Assembly: GCA_029259935.1 (NCBI GenBank)
Contig: JAJDEH010000278.1
Span: 1 to 31,264 of the forward strand
Direction: 5' to 3'
DNA from: Planctomycetota bacterium
GTDB lineage: Bacteria > Planctomycetota > Planctomycetia > Pirellulales > Pirellulaceae
DNA length: 31,264 nt
Notes under the pieces: generated by a model
The model's database searches: none
Seen by the model: the letters and a program-made list of their open reading frames with translations, nothing else
What the model was told of the DNA's origin: nothing
Program-made: the position numbers and the translations under genes
In this document: in pieces, positions 15,352-23,551 of the stretch
How the letters are laid out: each line of letters starts with the position of its first letter
How positions within the stretch are numbered: position 1 is the first letter of the stretch

Positions 15352-17358
15352 CTATTTGCTTCTTACAATCGTTTCCTTGAACGGCAAACTATTCGCGATC
15401 TTGTGAATCAGGTCGTGAAACGTGCCGTTGTTTTCATGTAGATCCTTGACCAGAGCCTCGACCGTCGGCCGGTCGTAAAACTCCAACTTGCGGCAGAGTG
15501 CGTAGGCCATGGTACGGCGGACGATGGTGCGAACCACCTGCTCGCGCTGGCTGGTGACGAGGATCTGCTTGAGTCCTTGGAAATCATCAAACGTCTCGCC
15601 CGTGGGCAGTTTCCCCCGAGTGTCGATTCGGGCCGCGTCGGGCGCGGAATTGCCAGCTTTTTTCTTTCGCCGCTTTGGTTTCATGGTGCCGTAGCTGGCT
15701 GATTTGATGAAGCCACCGCCCGCGTCGTACGCTTGCAGTGCAAAACCAAGAGGATCGATCTTGTCGTGGCAAACGGCGCACGTGGCGTTGCTTCGATGCA
15801 GTTCAAATCGCTGGCGAAAGGTCAGCTTCTCGCCACGTTGGTTGTTCGGCACTTGTCCCACATCGGCGGGCGGATCGGGCAGATGTTCGCCAAGGATTCG
15901 CTCCAGCACCCAGGTGCCGCGCAAGACGGGCCCCTTGTTCATGGCCAGCACGCCGGGCATCGTTAACAACCCGCCGCGTTCAGGTGTTTGCCGTAGATCA
16001 ATTCGCTGGTTCGGAACGCGTTCGACCTCGATTCCCTTCTGCCGTTGGTATCGCGTCATTTGCCCACGGTCGCGCGGATAGTATTTGGCCGTGTGCGGAT
16101 TGACGAAGGCCGTGGAGGAATCGATCAGTTCGACAAGCGGGCGGCCCGTGGTGAATAGGTAGTTCAAAAAGTCAATCGGCTGGCTCTTCAGAGCATCCGC
16201 CACCGGTGGATTGTTGGACACCTTTTCAATCTCGCCCAGTGAAAACCATTGCACTCCCAGGTCTTCCGCCAAGTTGCGGGCCTTGGGCGACGCCAGCATG
16301 CGATCGATCTGCCCGCGATAGACGGCCGGCTCGCTAAGCTGGGCCTGCGTCGCCAACTGCATCAACTCTTCATCGGGCATATCGCCCCACAGGAAATAGC
16401 TCAATCGTTCGGCCAGCTCGAAATCGTCGACGGGCCGCTGGGTGTCGTGCTGGATGTCCATCAGCAGTCCGCGATAGATAAACGGAGGCGACATCAGAAT
16501 CGTCTTCAACTCGGCACGCAAGGCCGACTCAAGCTGCCGGCCCGTTTTGCCTTCAATCGCCGCGAACGACTTCGCCAACGAAGCATCATCGACCGGACGG
16601 CGGAAGGCGCGACGCGCTAGCAAGCGAAGCATCCGTTCGGCCTGCTTCACGGTTACATGTTTGCCTTCCAGCTTGCCGGTGTAAGCCTCCAACGCATCGC
16701 GATGCTGAGGCGAAAACAATTTCGCGAGGCCGTTGTCGATCAAATAGGAATATTGGTCCCAGATCACGGTTGTCAACGGATTGCCGGACGTGTCGTTCTT
16801 GAATCCGCTCGGTCCGGGCGGGTCGGTCGGCAGCAGCTTCATCACCAGCGACTTTTCGACCACCGTCTGTTCCGCCTCGCGGATGGCGACTTCCAATTCG
16901 AAGCCCAGCAACGAATGTAGCGTGTTGCGGTACTCGTAAGCCGACAGACGCCGCGGGCGAAAGAACCCGGGGTGCGCCTGAACCGATTGTACGAACCGTT
17001 CTTGATACCACGCGTTGAGTAGCATCTTTTCTTTGTCGGTCGGTTGCGGCTGATCTTCCGGAGGCATGGAACCGTCGGCGACAAGGTCGAGTGCCGTTTC
17101 CCAAATCTCGAAGGCGGCGTCGACATCGGCCCGTGTGTTGAGCTTCTTAAAATTGACTTCGCCGCTGACCTTCTCGCCGCCTCCATGGCACTTGATGCAA
17201 TACCTGCGCAGCAGCGGCTTGATGGACGAGTCGTATTCGTCGGCGATCGCTGGTCGCGCAACGGCGGCTAGCAGCAGCCACAGGGAAACCGATACGACAA
17301 TGAAGCGAGCGACTAACAATACAAGAAACTCAACGGAGGAAGGGCGGAAATGACTCAA
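15352..17358 (-). CDS. DUF1587/1592/1588/1585 protein with planctomycete cytochrome c motif
   Basis: The product has 668 residues. The only usable start is TTG 17358: an in-frame stop lies at 17383-17385 and no ATG or GTG intervenes, so the start is uncertain. A long signal sequence or anchor (about 10-39) is followed by a PSCyt1-like haem motif YCIKCHGG (Cys54, Cys57, His58), then FRPRRLSAYEYRNTLHSLLG (DUF1587), RPVDDFELAERLSYFLWGDMPD (DUF1592), PGVLAMNKGPVLRGTWVLERIL (DUF1588), a second CAVCHDKIDPLG motif (Cys527, Cys530, His531) and a DUF1585-like end. A Lys/Arg-rich insertion (KPKRRKKK) sits between DUF1588 and DUF1585. Haem binding is a family prediction. It probably acts with the co-transcribed DUF1552 protein outside the cytoplasm. 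Confidence 0.9.
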   Translation of the reverse strand: MSHFRPSSVEFLVLLVARFIVVSVSLWLLLAAVARPAIADEYDSSIKPLLRRYCIKCHGGGEKVSGEVNFKKLNTRADVDAAFEIWETALDLVADGSMPPEDQPQPTDKEKMLLNAWYQERFVQSVQAHPGFFRPRRLSAYEYRNTLHSLLGFELEVAIREAEQTVVEKSLVMKLLPTDPPGPSGFKNDTSGNPLTTVIWDQYSYLIDNGLAKLFSPQHRDALEAYTGKLEGKHVTVKQAERMLRLLARRAFRRPVDDASLAKSFAAIEGKTGRQLESALRAELKTILMSPPFIYRGLLMDIQHDTQRPVDDFELAERLSYFLWGDMPDEELMQLATQAQLSEPAVYRGQIDRMLASPKARNLAEDLGVQWFSLGEIEKVSNNPPVADALKSQPIDFLNYLFTTGRPLVELIDSSTAFVNPHTAKYYPRDRGQMTRYQRQKGIEVERVPNQRIDLRQTPERGGLLTMPGVLAMNKGPVLRGTWVLERILGEHLPDPPADVGQVPNNQRGEKLTFRQRFELHRSNATCAVCHDKIDPLGFALQAYDAGGGFIKSASYGTMKPKRRKKKAGNSAPDAARIDTRGKLPTGETFDDFQGLKQILVTSQREQVVRTIVRRTMAYALCRKLEFYDRPTVEALVKDLHENNGTFHDLIHKIANSLPFKETIVRSK

Positions 17359-17468
17359 ATGGTTCCAGTTGCGGCGAGTGGCCTATTGTAGCCGAAAGTC
17401 GGTCGGGCCGCGATTGTGAATGAAAGCAGCGATGCGCCAAAACGGTTGTATCGCCCGCGACACGTCTA

Positions 17469-19298
17469 CTACTCTTCCCAAACCGTATGATAGGCACTGA
17501 TGGATTCCAGGTACTCCAGCAGAGTCGAATAGAACTCGTGGGAAGCTAGGGTTGCACTGTCGCCCACGATGATCAGCTTGCGGCGGGCACGGGTCAGGGC
17601 CACGTTCATGCGGCGGGTATCCGCCAGGAAGCCGATTTCCCCATTGCGGTTGGAGCGGACGAGCGATATTACCACGGCCTCTTTTTCGCGTCCTTGAAAA
17701 CCATCGACCGTATCTACTTCGAGTGCGTCGGATTCGCAATGCTCGCGCAGCCAGCGGACTTGGGCGGCGTACGGCGCAATGACGGCGATGTCACGCGCAT
17801 CCAGTCCGGCGTCGTTCAACTGTTGGACCTTGCGCAATACGAGTTGTCCTTCCGAGGGATTGAGACGGCTTTCGCCATCCGGTTCCAATTCCTCGTCGTA
17901 ATCCGCGCCCGCCGTGTCGATGAAAGTGACCGGCTCGCCGGTCAACAGATCGGCCGTGACATGGGAAAGATGCGACAGCAGATGCCCGCGCACGGTTTCG
18001 TCGGCTTGCAGTTGTCCGTCGTAAAACCGGTTGGACGAGAACTGCATGATATCCCCGTGCATGCGGTATTGAACGATCAGTTGGCGCGTGATTTGCTTTC
18101 CGTACAAGTCGACCAGCCGTTCAAGGCAACTGCGGCCGAACCCTTCGCGAGCCGCTTCCTTGGAAATGACCGTGGGTGGCAACTGGCAATGATCGCCGGC
18201 CATGACAATCCGCTGCGATCTCAGCAAGGGAACCCAGCAACTTGGTTCCGTGCATTGGCACGCCTCGTCGATGACGGCCACGTCGAACTGGCGGTCACCC
18301 AAGATGGCCTCGTCCACCGTCGTCGTGGCACAAAGGATGTCGGCCCGATCCAAAATATGATTGACCGCTTGGCGTTCCAGCAGGCGAGCGTCCGACCGTA
18401 GTTGCTTGGCCTCACGCCGCATCTCTTGACGCGCGCCGGGCGGTGGCTTGGCACGGGTGTAGCGGTCCGCTTTTCGAAAGAGCCCCTCGGCTTCACGCAA
18501 CATGTCACGGACGACCGGCATGTTGTCATGATCTTCGACCATCACATCCACGGTGTGCTCGCGCAGTCCGGCCGCGACGCGGGCAGGGTGGCCCAGCCGT
18601 ACCGCGCGCTGGCCGGCCGCGATCAGCCGTTCCAGCAGGTTGTCGACCGCCGTGTTGCTCGGCGCGCACGCCAGCACTTTGTTGCCTCGAGCGACTTCCT
18701 GGCAGATCAGTTCGGATACCGTCGTGGTCTTGCCGGTCCCGGGCGGACCGTGGATGACGGCCACATCTTCGGCGGAGAGTGCGAACCGAATCGCTTCTTG
18801 CTGGGAGGGATTCAAAGTTGCTGAAAAGTCGCAATCCGGAATCTTGCCAAACCGCGGCTCGCGATCTCCCAACAGAACACCACGTAGTTCTCCCAATCGC
18901 CCGCGGGCTTCTTCCGCGACCCGCAAAGCGGCCCGCTGCCGTTTTCGCGTGATTTCATCGGGCGACAAATCGAGCCGAAATCGATCTCCTTCGGGCCACG
19001 CCTGCACGGCAATTTGAATCGAGCCAAAAGTTCGTCCGCTGACGACTCCCTGATTCGGTTCGCCGTCGTCATCGTCATACGGCAAGAGCACCACCGGAGA
19101 ACCAACCCGAAATCGATTCCAAGGCAGATGCAAGTCGCGGTTGCGTTTGACGAGCGTCAGCAGATAGCGTCCGCCCAGGCCGCCTTGGTGATCGTCGATG
19201 GCCAGGTCCAACAGCGTCTCGCCGCCGGCTTCGGCATTCTTGGCGGACAAACGCTTCCGTCGCTCGGACAGCCGCTGCGTCTCGGCGGCCGATTCCAT
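17469..19298 (-). CDS. Superfamily 1 helicase, UPF1/IGHMBP2-like
   Basis: The product is 609 residues from ATG 19298. All SF1B motifs are present: GPPGTGKTTT (motif I, about 184-193), VIDEACQ (II, the UPF1-type DEAxQ), AGDHCQLPPTV (III), VQYRMH (IV), VDTVDGFQGREKE (V) and NVALTRARRK (VI). An N-terminal beta-barrel-like region (LHLPWNRFRVGSPVVLL) precedes the core, as in IGHMBP2/SMUBP2 relatives. It is an ATP-dependent 5'-3' nucleic acid helicase; the cellular role in bacteria is not established. The frame stays open upstream and encodes STENHFQRLFRWIE directly before the ATG, preceded by GGAAGGG at 19351-19357 and an ATC at 19341-19343; the real start is probably that ATC, adding 15 residues. 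Confidence 0.93.
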   Translation of the reverse strand: MESAAETQRLSERRKRLSAKNAEAGGETLLDLAIDDHQGGLGGRYLLTLVKRNRDLHLPWNRFRVGSPVVLLPYDDDDGEPNQGVVSGRTFGSIQIAVQAWPEGDRFRLDLSPDEITRKRQRAALRVAEEARGRLGELRGVLLGDREPRFGKIPDCDFSATLNPSQQEAIRFALSAEDVAVIHGPPGTGKTTTVSELICQEVARGNKVLACAPSNTAVDNLLERLIAAGQRAVRLGHPARVAAGLREHTVDVMVEDHDNMPVVRDMLREAEGLFRKADRYTRAKPPPGARQEMRREAKQLRSDARLLERQAVNHILDRADILCATTTVDEAILGDRQFDVAVIDEACQCTEPSCWVPLLRSQRIVMAGDHCQLPPTVISKEAAREGFGRSCLERLVDLYGKQITRQLIVQYRMHGDIMQFSSNRFYDGQLQADETVRGHLLSHLSHVTADLLTGEPVTFIDTAGADYDEELEPDGESRLNPSEGQLVLRKVQQLNDAGLDARDIAVIAPYAAQVRWLREHCESDALEVDTVDGFQGREKEAVVISLVRSNRNGEIGFLADTRRMNVALTRARRKLIIVGDSATLASHEFYSTLLEYLESISAYHTVWEE

Positions 19299-19350
19299 TT
19301 CAATCCAGCGGAAAAGTCGCTGGAAGTGATTTTCAGTCGAGATGGGACAG

Positions 19351-19357
19351 CCCTTCC
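19351..19357 (-). promoter_or_regulatory. Shine-Dalgarno pointing to an ATC start for the helicase
   Basis: GGAAGGG on the minus strand lies 7 nt before the ATC codon at 19341-19343 and 52 nt before the first ATG (19298). The spacing fits initiation at ATC, not at the ATG. Confidence 0.5.
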
Positions 19358-19438
19358 GGTTCCCGTGGTTCTATCGGCCTGCCTTGCAAAGTGCTGTCGC
19401 CCAGACGTCGAATTGTGACTGCAAACTCAGGAATTTGG

Positions 19439-19460
19439 ATACATGATCGATACATGATTT
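19439..19460. repeat. 11-bp direct repeat between helicase and PQQ gene
   Basis: ATACATGATCG (19439-19449) is followed at once by ATACATGATTT (19450-19460), one helical turn apart, abutting the PQQ gene's stop codon and about 100 bp upstream of the helicase start. It could be a regulator site or part of a helicase promoter. Confidence 0.35.
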
Positions 19461-20801
19461 TTATTGCGGCGTACTGCTGGTAATGCAATACAGCTTCGAC
19501 GCAGTGCGAATCAGCAGGTTGCCCTGACTCACCGCCGGCGACGACAAACAAAGCTGTTCCAAGGCATTGGTTTGCAGCAACTCATACTCGGGACCAGCTT
19601 TGACGACGTACGTGTCACCATCTTCGCTAAGAAAGAACAACTTGCCGTTGTAAGCCCACGGCGAGGCGGTAAACGACGCACCGGGAGCGAATCGCTTCTT
19701 CCCGTAGACTTCTTCGCCCGTGCGCGCGTCGTGGCAAGTTAAGAAGCCGCGATCGAACAGCGTATAGTAGTAGTCGCCGTAGACAATCGGCGAAGGATTG
19801 TACGGCCCGGCTTTCGGCAGGAACCAGGCGATGAATTCGTTGGAGGTCTCATCCTCTTTCAGCGAGATGTCACCAGTTCCTCCCGGCTTGATGGCGAAAA
19901 CCGGACGCTGCCGATCGCCGACATAGCCGGAGGTAATGTACAGCAGGCCATGGGCGCGAAACGGCGACGGGATCACGAGGTTCGACATGCGACCGTCGAA
20001 CGACCACAGTTCGTTCCCCAACAGATCATAGGAACGATTTCTGCGTTTGCCACACACGACGATCTCGGTACGCAGTTTGTTTTTCCAAATGAACGGCGTT
20101 GCCCAGGTACTCTTTTCTTCGCGATCGGTTTGCCAACGCTGTTTCCCTGTTTCCACGTCGTAAGATGCAATGTACGACGCCTCTTGGTTGTCATAAACCA
20201 TGATGACTTGATCGTCATGCGCGACCGGCGAAGCGGCGGCACCGTAATCAAAGAAGGTCTTTTTGGCTTCGATGTCGTGAGACCAGAGTTGCTTGCCGCC
20301 GAGGTCGTAGCAGTACAGGCCCACGTCGCCGAACAAAACGTAGACCCGTTTGCCGTCGGTCACTGGCGTTTCCACGGCGTAGGTACTCTTGGGATGTCGC
20401 GGGATCTTCGGTTCCCCAGTGTGAGCTTCGTCTTTCCAAAGCTCCTTACCCGTCTTCAAGTCGAAACAATAGACCAGCCAATGATGCACGCCCTTGGCAG
20501 GCATTCGGACGCCCTGCCCCAGGTACAGCCCTTTCTTGGGTACGGTGCTTTCCTCGTCGCTCACGACCGTGGTTAAGAAGACCTTGTCGCCCCACACGAC
20601 GGGACACGACCAGCCCCAGCCCGGTACGTCGGCAACCCACGCGACGTTTTCCGTCGTACTCCAGTTCGACGGCAGCCGCGAATCGTCTTTTGCGACCCCA
20701 TCGGCATTCGGACCGCGAAACCGGGGCCAGTGGTCCTGGCAGTAGGTGATCCGCGGCAGGAAAATGCCTATCAACATTCCGACAATCAAGCTGAATCGCA
20801 T
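19461..20801 (-). CDS. Secreted PQQ-like beta-propeller protein
   Basis: The product has 446 residues and starts at ATG 20801; GGAGG lies about 14 nt upstream, rather far. It has a signal peptide (FSLIVGMLIGIFLPRITYC, 3-21). The mature protein opens with HWPRFRGPNADGVAKDD, the usual start of planctomycete PQQ-like proteins, and then repeats a beta-propeller unit with 'D..TGk..W' strands (FDLKTGKELWKDE, YDVETGKQRWQTD, HDARTGEEVYGKK). Such BamB/dehydrogenase-like propellers act outside the cytoplasm in binding or scaffolding; residues for PQQ and Ca2+ binding of true quinoprotein dehydrogenases are not evident. It is divergent from the FadR-type regulator, with a shared 195-bp control region holding a palindromic operator candidate. 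Confidence 0.9.
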   Translation of the reverse strand: MRFSLIVGMLIGIFLPRITYCQDHWPRFRGPNADGVAKDDSRLPSNWSTTENVAWVADVPGWGWSCPVVWGDKVFLTTVVSDEESTVPKKGLYLGQGVRMPAKGVHHWLVYCFDLKTGKELWKDEAHTGEPKIPRHPKSTYAVETPVTDGKRVYVLFGDVGLYCYDLGGKQLWSHDIEAKKTFFDYGAAASPVAHDDQVIMVYDNQEASYIASYDVETGKQRWQTDREEKSTWATPFIWKNKLRTEIVVCGKRRNRSYDLLGNELWSFDGRMSNLVIPSPFRAHGLLYITSGYVGDRQRPVFAIKPGGTGDISLKEDETSNEFIAWFLPKAGPYNPSPIVYGDYYYTLFDRGFLTCHDARTGEEVYGKKRFAPGASFTASPWAYNGKLFFLSEDGDTYVVKAGPEYELLQTNALEQLCLSSPAVSQGNLLIRTASKLYCITSSTPQ

Positions 20802-20854
20802 GACGGTTAACTAACCTCCGACTTAAATCCGCAGTAAATGCTTCGTCTTTTGTA

Positions 20855-20873
20855 CCACGGTCCCGCTCCGTGG
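20855..20873. repeat. Small hairpin in the divergent control region
   Basis: CCACGG (20855-20860) and CCGTGG (20868-20873) form a 6-bp stem with a 7-nt loop, 54 bp upstream of the PQQ gene start. It may be a dispersed intergenic repeat rather than a regulatory site. Confidence 0.35.
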
Positions 20874-20899
20874 GCGCTTGACGGAGATGCGAAAATCGT

Positions 20900-20916
20900 T
20901 TAATGTCTGACATTAA
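20900..20916. promoter_or_regulatory. Palindromic operator candidate for the FadR-type regulator
   Basis: TTAATGTCTGACATTAA is a perfect 8-bp inverted repeat around one base. Its centre TGTCTGACA has the GT-N3-AC core known for FadR-subfamily GntR operators. It sits between the divergent PQQ gene (start 20801) and the regulator gene (start 20997), 80 bp before the latter, which fits autoregulation and possible co-control of both sides. Confidence 0.6.
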
Positions 20917-20996
20917 GCCCCGTACGACATCTGTCTGCAAATCGTGCCGGCTCGGCCTACCAACACACCTAATTTTTTCCCGGTGAAGGAAGCCTC

Positions 20997-21698
20997 ATGT
21001 TCGACTTGATGATAGAGCCGGTTCGACGAGTGACGCTTGTTGATTCGGTTGTCGAGCGAATTCGCGACGTAATCGAGAACAGTGGGCTGAAGCCGGGCGA
21101 CCGTCTGCCAGGAGAATTGGAATTCGCCGAGCGGCTGGACGTCAGCCGATCGGTGGTCCGGGAAGCGATCAGCCGCTTGCAAACGTTGGGACTGCTGACG
21201 GTCGTGCGCGGCCGCGGTGGCGGTACCTTTGTCGGCGATCAGGACACGGTGCTGAACTACGCCAACGTGGTGCGTTCCGCGATGTCGATTTGCGAAAAAG
21301 ACGCCAAGCAATTTGCCGAGTTTCGGGCCGCCTTGGAGATTTATTCGGCTCGCCGTGCCGCTGAGCTTGCCACGGACGAAGACGTCGCCGAACTAGATGG
21401 TCTTTGCGACAGTATTGGCGATTCACGCACCGACGCTTCGGTTCCCGATTTCCAGTTCCATCGAAAGCTCGCCGAGATTGCCGGCAACGACGTGATCCTG
21501 CACACGCTGCATCTTTCGCGCGAGTTCATCAAATCCACGATGCGCAAAACGGGACCGCAGGATCCACAACTCAACCGAGGGCAACACGTGGAAATCGTTG
21601 ATGCGATTCGCCATCGGGATCCGGTCGCCGCCGAGCAGGCCATGCGCAAGCATATGGACTCCGTAATTCGCGAATTGCTGTCGGGCAAGCCGACATGA
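20997..21698 (+). CDS. FadR/GntR-family transcriptional regulator with FCD domain
   Basis: The product has 233 residues and starts at ATG 20997 with AAGGAAG 5 bp upstream. The N-terminal winged helix-turn-helix (about 12-75) includes GLKPGDRLPGELEFAERLDVSRSVVREAISRLQTLGLLTVVRGRGGGTFV, written here only to mark the GntR hallmark segments PGDRLPGE, SRSVVREA and GRGGGTFV. The C-terminal FCD all-helical domain (about 95-225) has PDFQFHRKLAE, QHVEIVDAI and AMRKHMD, giving the Asp and three His residues that bind a metal and often a sugar-acid or carboxylate ligand. It probably represses its own operon until the inducer binds. It is the first gene of a co-directional six-gene cluster; the next gene starts 72 bp on. 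Confidence 0.93.
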   Translation: MFDLMIEPVRRVTLVDSVVERIRDVIENSGLKPGDRLPGELEFAERLDVSRSVVREAISRLQTLGLLTVVRGRGGGTFVGDQDTVLNYANVVRSAMSICEKDAKQFAEFRAALEIYSARRAAELATDEDVAELDGLCDSIGDSRTDASVPDFQFHRKLAEIAGNDVILHTLHLSREFIKSTMRKTGPQDPQLNRGQHVEIVDAIRHRDPVAAEQAMRKHMDSVIRELLSGKPT

Positions 21699-21770
21699 CC
21701 GTTTTCAATGAGCTAGGATGAACGACCCGCCTTCCTGCAAAACACCCTTCCCACCTCAGCAGGTTAGACC

Positions 21771-23468
21771 ATGTTGCGAAAAAAACTTCACCCTCACCGC
21801 CTTGTCCGCGCTGCGACGATGATCAGCGTGATCTGTTTGCCGGCGTTATTGCAAGCCGGCGATGCGTCTCTGCACGCATTGATTGACCAACAGATTGAGG
21901 CAGGCTTTGCCAAATGGAAAGCGACGCCCGCAGCGAAATGTTCCGACGCCGAGTTTGTCCGTCGGGTCTATCTTGACCTGACCGGCACGATTCCGGACGC
22001 GGCAGGGGCGCAAGCGTTTCTTACTGATACCGCAGCCGACAAACGCACAAAGCTGATCGACCAGCTTCTGAAAAGCGACGAATTCGCTCGGCACATGGCG
22101 ACGGCGTTCGACGTGATGTTGATGGAGCGGCGACCAGATAAATATGTAACCGTCGATCAGTGGCGGGGATATCTGGCTGAGTCATTCGCGGCCAATAAGC
22201 CGCTTAACGCGCTGGTCGGTGAGATCCTCGGCGGCGACGGCGTCGATGAAAAACTCCGGCCGGCCGCCAAGTTTTTTCTCGATCGCGCCGTGGAAAAAGA
22301 TACGCTGGTGCGCGACATCGGCCGCCTGTTTTTGGGCGTCGATTTGCAATGCGCCCAGTGCCACGACCATCCAAGCGTCGACGACTATTTGCATCAGCAT
22401 TATCACGGACTGTCGGTATTCGTTGCCGGCAGCAAGACTTTCCGACAGCCGGACGGCACGATCGTGCTGCAAGAGATGGTGACGCGCGAGGTTGAATTCG
22501 CCTCGGTGTTCGAACCTGAAAAGACCAACAAGACTGGCCCGCGGCTGATCGAAGTCCTGATGGAGTTGCCTGACCTTGTGGAAGGCGAAGAATACGTCGA
22601 AAAGCCGACAAGAAGTGTGAGGGCCGTGCCGAAGTTTAGTTTGCGAAAACTGTTGGCCGAAAAACTTCCTAGCGACGAGACGCCCGAGTTTGCTCGCAAC
22701 ATGGCAAATCGCTTGTGGGCGATGATGATGGGCCGCGGCCTGGTGCATCCGCTGGATATGCACCATGCGGCCAACCCGCCCTCGCATCCGGAATTGCTCG
22801 ATTTGCTTGCGAAGCGGTTTGGCGAATCGAAGTTTGACACCAAGGCGTTTCTACGCGAACTAGCTCTTACCGAAACGTATCAGCGGTCGAGCATCGTTCC
22901 CGATGGCGTCGATCCTGGCAACGTCCCGCCCGAGTCCTTGGCGGTCGCCAACATGAAAGGGCTCTCGCCCGAGCAGTTGTTTGTCAGCTTGCGGCGAGCC
23001 ACCGACAGCGGACAACTGTTCGAGACGCAAATTGATGAAGCGTTGAAAGAAGATGAAGAAGCGTATAAAGAACTGGCTGCGGACGAAGAAAAGCTTGCCA
23101 AAGCGCGCGACGCGAAGAGAGCGGAACGCGTGAAGGAATTCATAAGCCTGTTCGGCAGCACGGCCGGCCGGCCGGAAGGCGAGTTTCAGGCATCGCTGCC
23201 TCAGGCGCTGTTCGTTGCCAACGGTGAAACCGTGGTCTCGTGGGTCGAGCCGGGCGCTGGCAATCTGACCGAAAGACTGATCAAGATCGAGGATGCCTCG
23301 AAGTTGACCGAAGAAGCCTATATGAACGTGCTCTCTCGTCCGCCGACGGACGAGGAATTAAAAGTAACCGGCGAGTATCTGGCCAGCCGCAACGAAGATC
23401 GTCGCGGCGCGGTGATTGAACTTGTGTGGTCGTTGATCGCTTCGGCGGAATTTCGATTGAATCATTAA
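21771..23468 (+). CDS. DUF1549/DUF1553 protein with CxxCH motif
   Basis: The product has 565 residues and starts at ATG 21771 with AGG 8 nt upstream. It has a signal peptide (about 10-29, ending LLQAGD). DUF1549 follows: FVRRVYLDLTGTIPDA and the hallmark LFLGVDLQCAQCHDHP (Cys194, Cys197, His198), a haem-c-like motif. DUF1553 occupies the C-terminal half: NRLWAMMMGRGLVHPLDMHH, HPELLDLLAKRF, ELALTETYQRSS and a closing EEAYMNVLSRPPTDEE. No separate PSCyt1 domain is present, so this is a short form. An acidic/basic helical stretch (about 422-460) is probably a coiled coil. Haem attachment is unproven. The product is predicted extracytoplasmic and to work with the DUF1501 protein encoded next, 83 bp away. 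Confidence 0.92.
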   Translation: MLRKKLHPHRLVRAATMISVICLPALLQAGDASLHALIDQQIEAGFAKWKATPAAKCSDAEFVRRVYLDLTGTIPDAAGAQAFLTDTAADKRTKLIDQLLKSDEFARHMATAFDVMLMERRPDKYVTVDQWRGYLAESFAANKPLNALVGEILGGDGVDEKLRPAAKFFLDRAVEKDTLVRDIGRLFLGVDLQCAQCHDHPSVDDYLHQHYHGLSVFVAGSKTFRQPDGTIVLQEMVTREVEFASVFEPEKTNKTGPRLIEVLMELPDLVEGEEYVEKPTRSVRAVPKFSLRKLLAEKLPSDETPEFARNMANRLWAMMMGRGLVHPLDMHHAANPPSHPELLDLLAKRFGESKFDTKAFLRELALTETYQRSSIVPDGVDPGNVPPESLAVANMKGLSPEQLFVSLRRATDSGQLFETQIDEALKEDEEAYKELAADEEKLAKARDAKRAERVKEFISLFGSTAGRPEGEFQASLPQALFVANGETVVSWVEPGAGNLTERLIKIEDASKLTEEAYMNVLSRPPTDEELKVTGEYLASRNEDRRGAVIELVWSLIASAEFRLNH

Positions 23469-23479
23469 GTATCATTAGT

Positions 23480-23530
23480 GTCGCCTTGTGTTTCGCGAAG
23501 GAGCGCTGCTTTCGCGGAGCGAAAGGCGAC
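23480..23530. repeat. 51-bp palindromic repeat between operon genes
   Basis: Ends GTCGCCTT (23480-23487) and AAGGCGAC (23523-23530) are perfect inverted repeats. Inside are TTTCGCGAAG and CTTTCGCGGAGCGAAA segments that also pair. It fills most of the gap between the DUF1549/1553 and DUF1501 genes, so it is transcribed in the leader of the second gene. I recall similar GTCGCCTTTCGCTCCGCGAAAG-type repeats as frequent in planctomycetes, which would make it a dispersed element. Confidence 0.7.
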
Positions 23531-23551
23531 AATCAGAACAGAGGAACAACC

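Noticed and set aside
17383..17739. Minus-strand frame of 118 residues
   Set aside because: It overlaps the helicase C-terminus in another frame and has no recognisable domain.
23426..23551. Upstream extension of the second DUF1501 gene
   Set aside because: It overlaps the preceding CDS and reads through the palindromic repeat; ATG 23552 has AGAGG and directly precedes the Tat signal.
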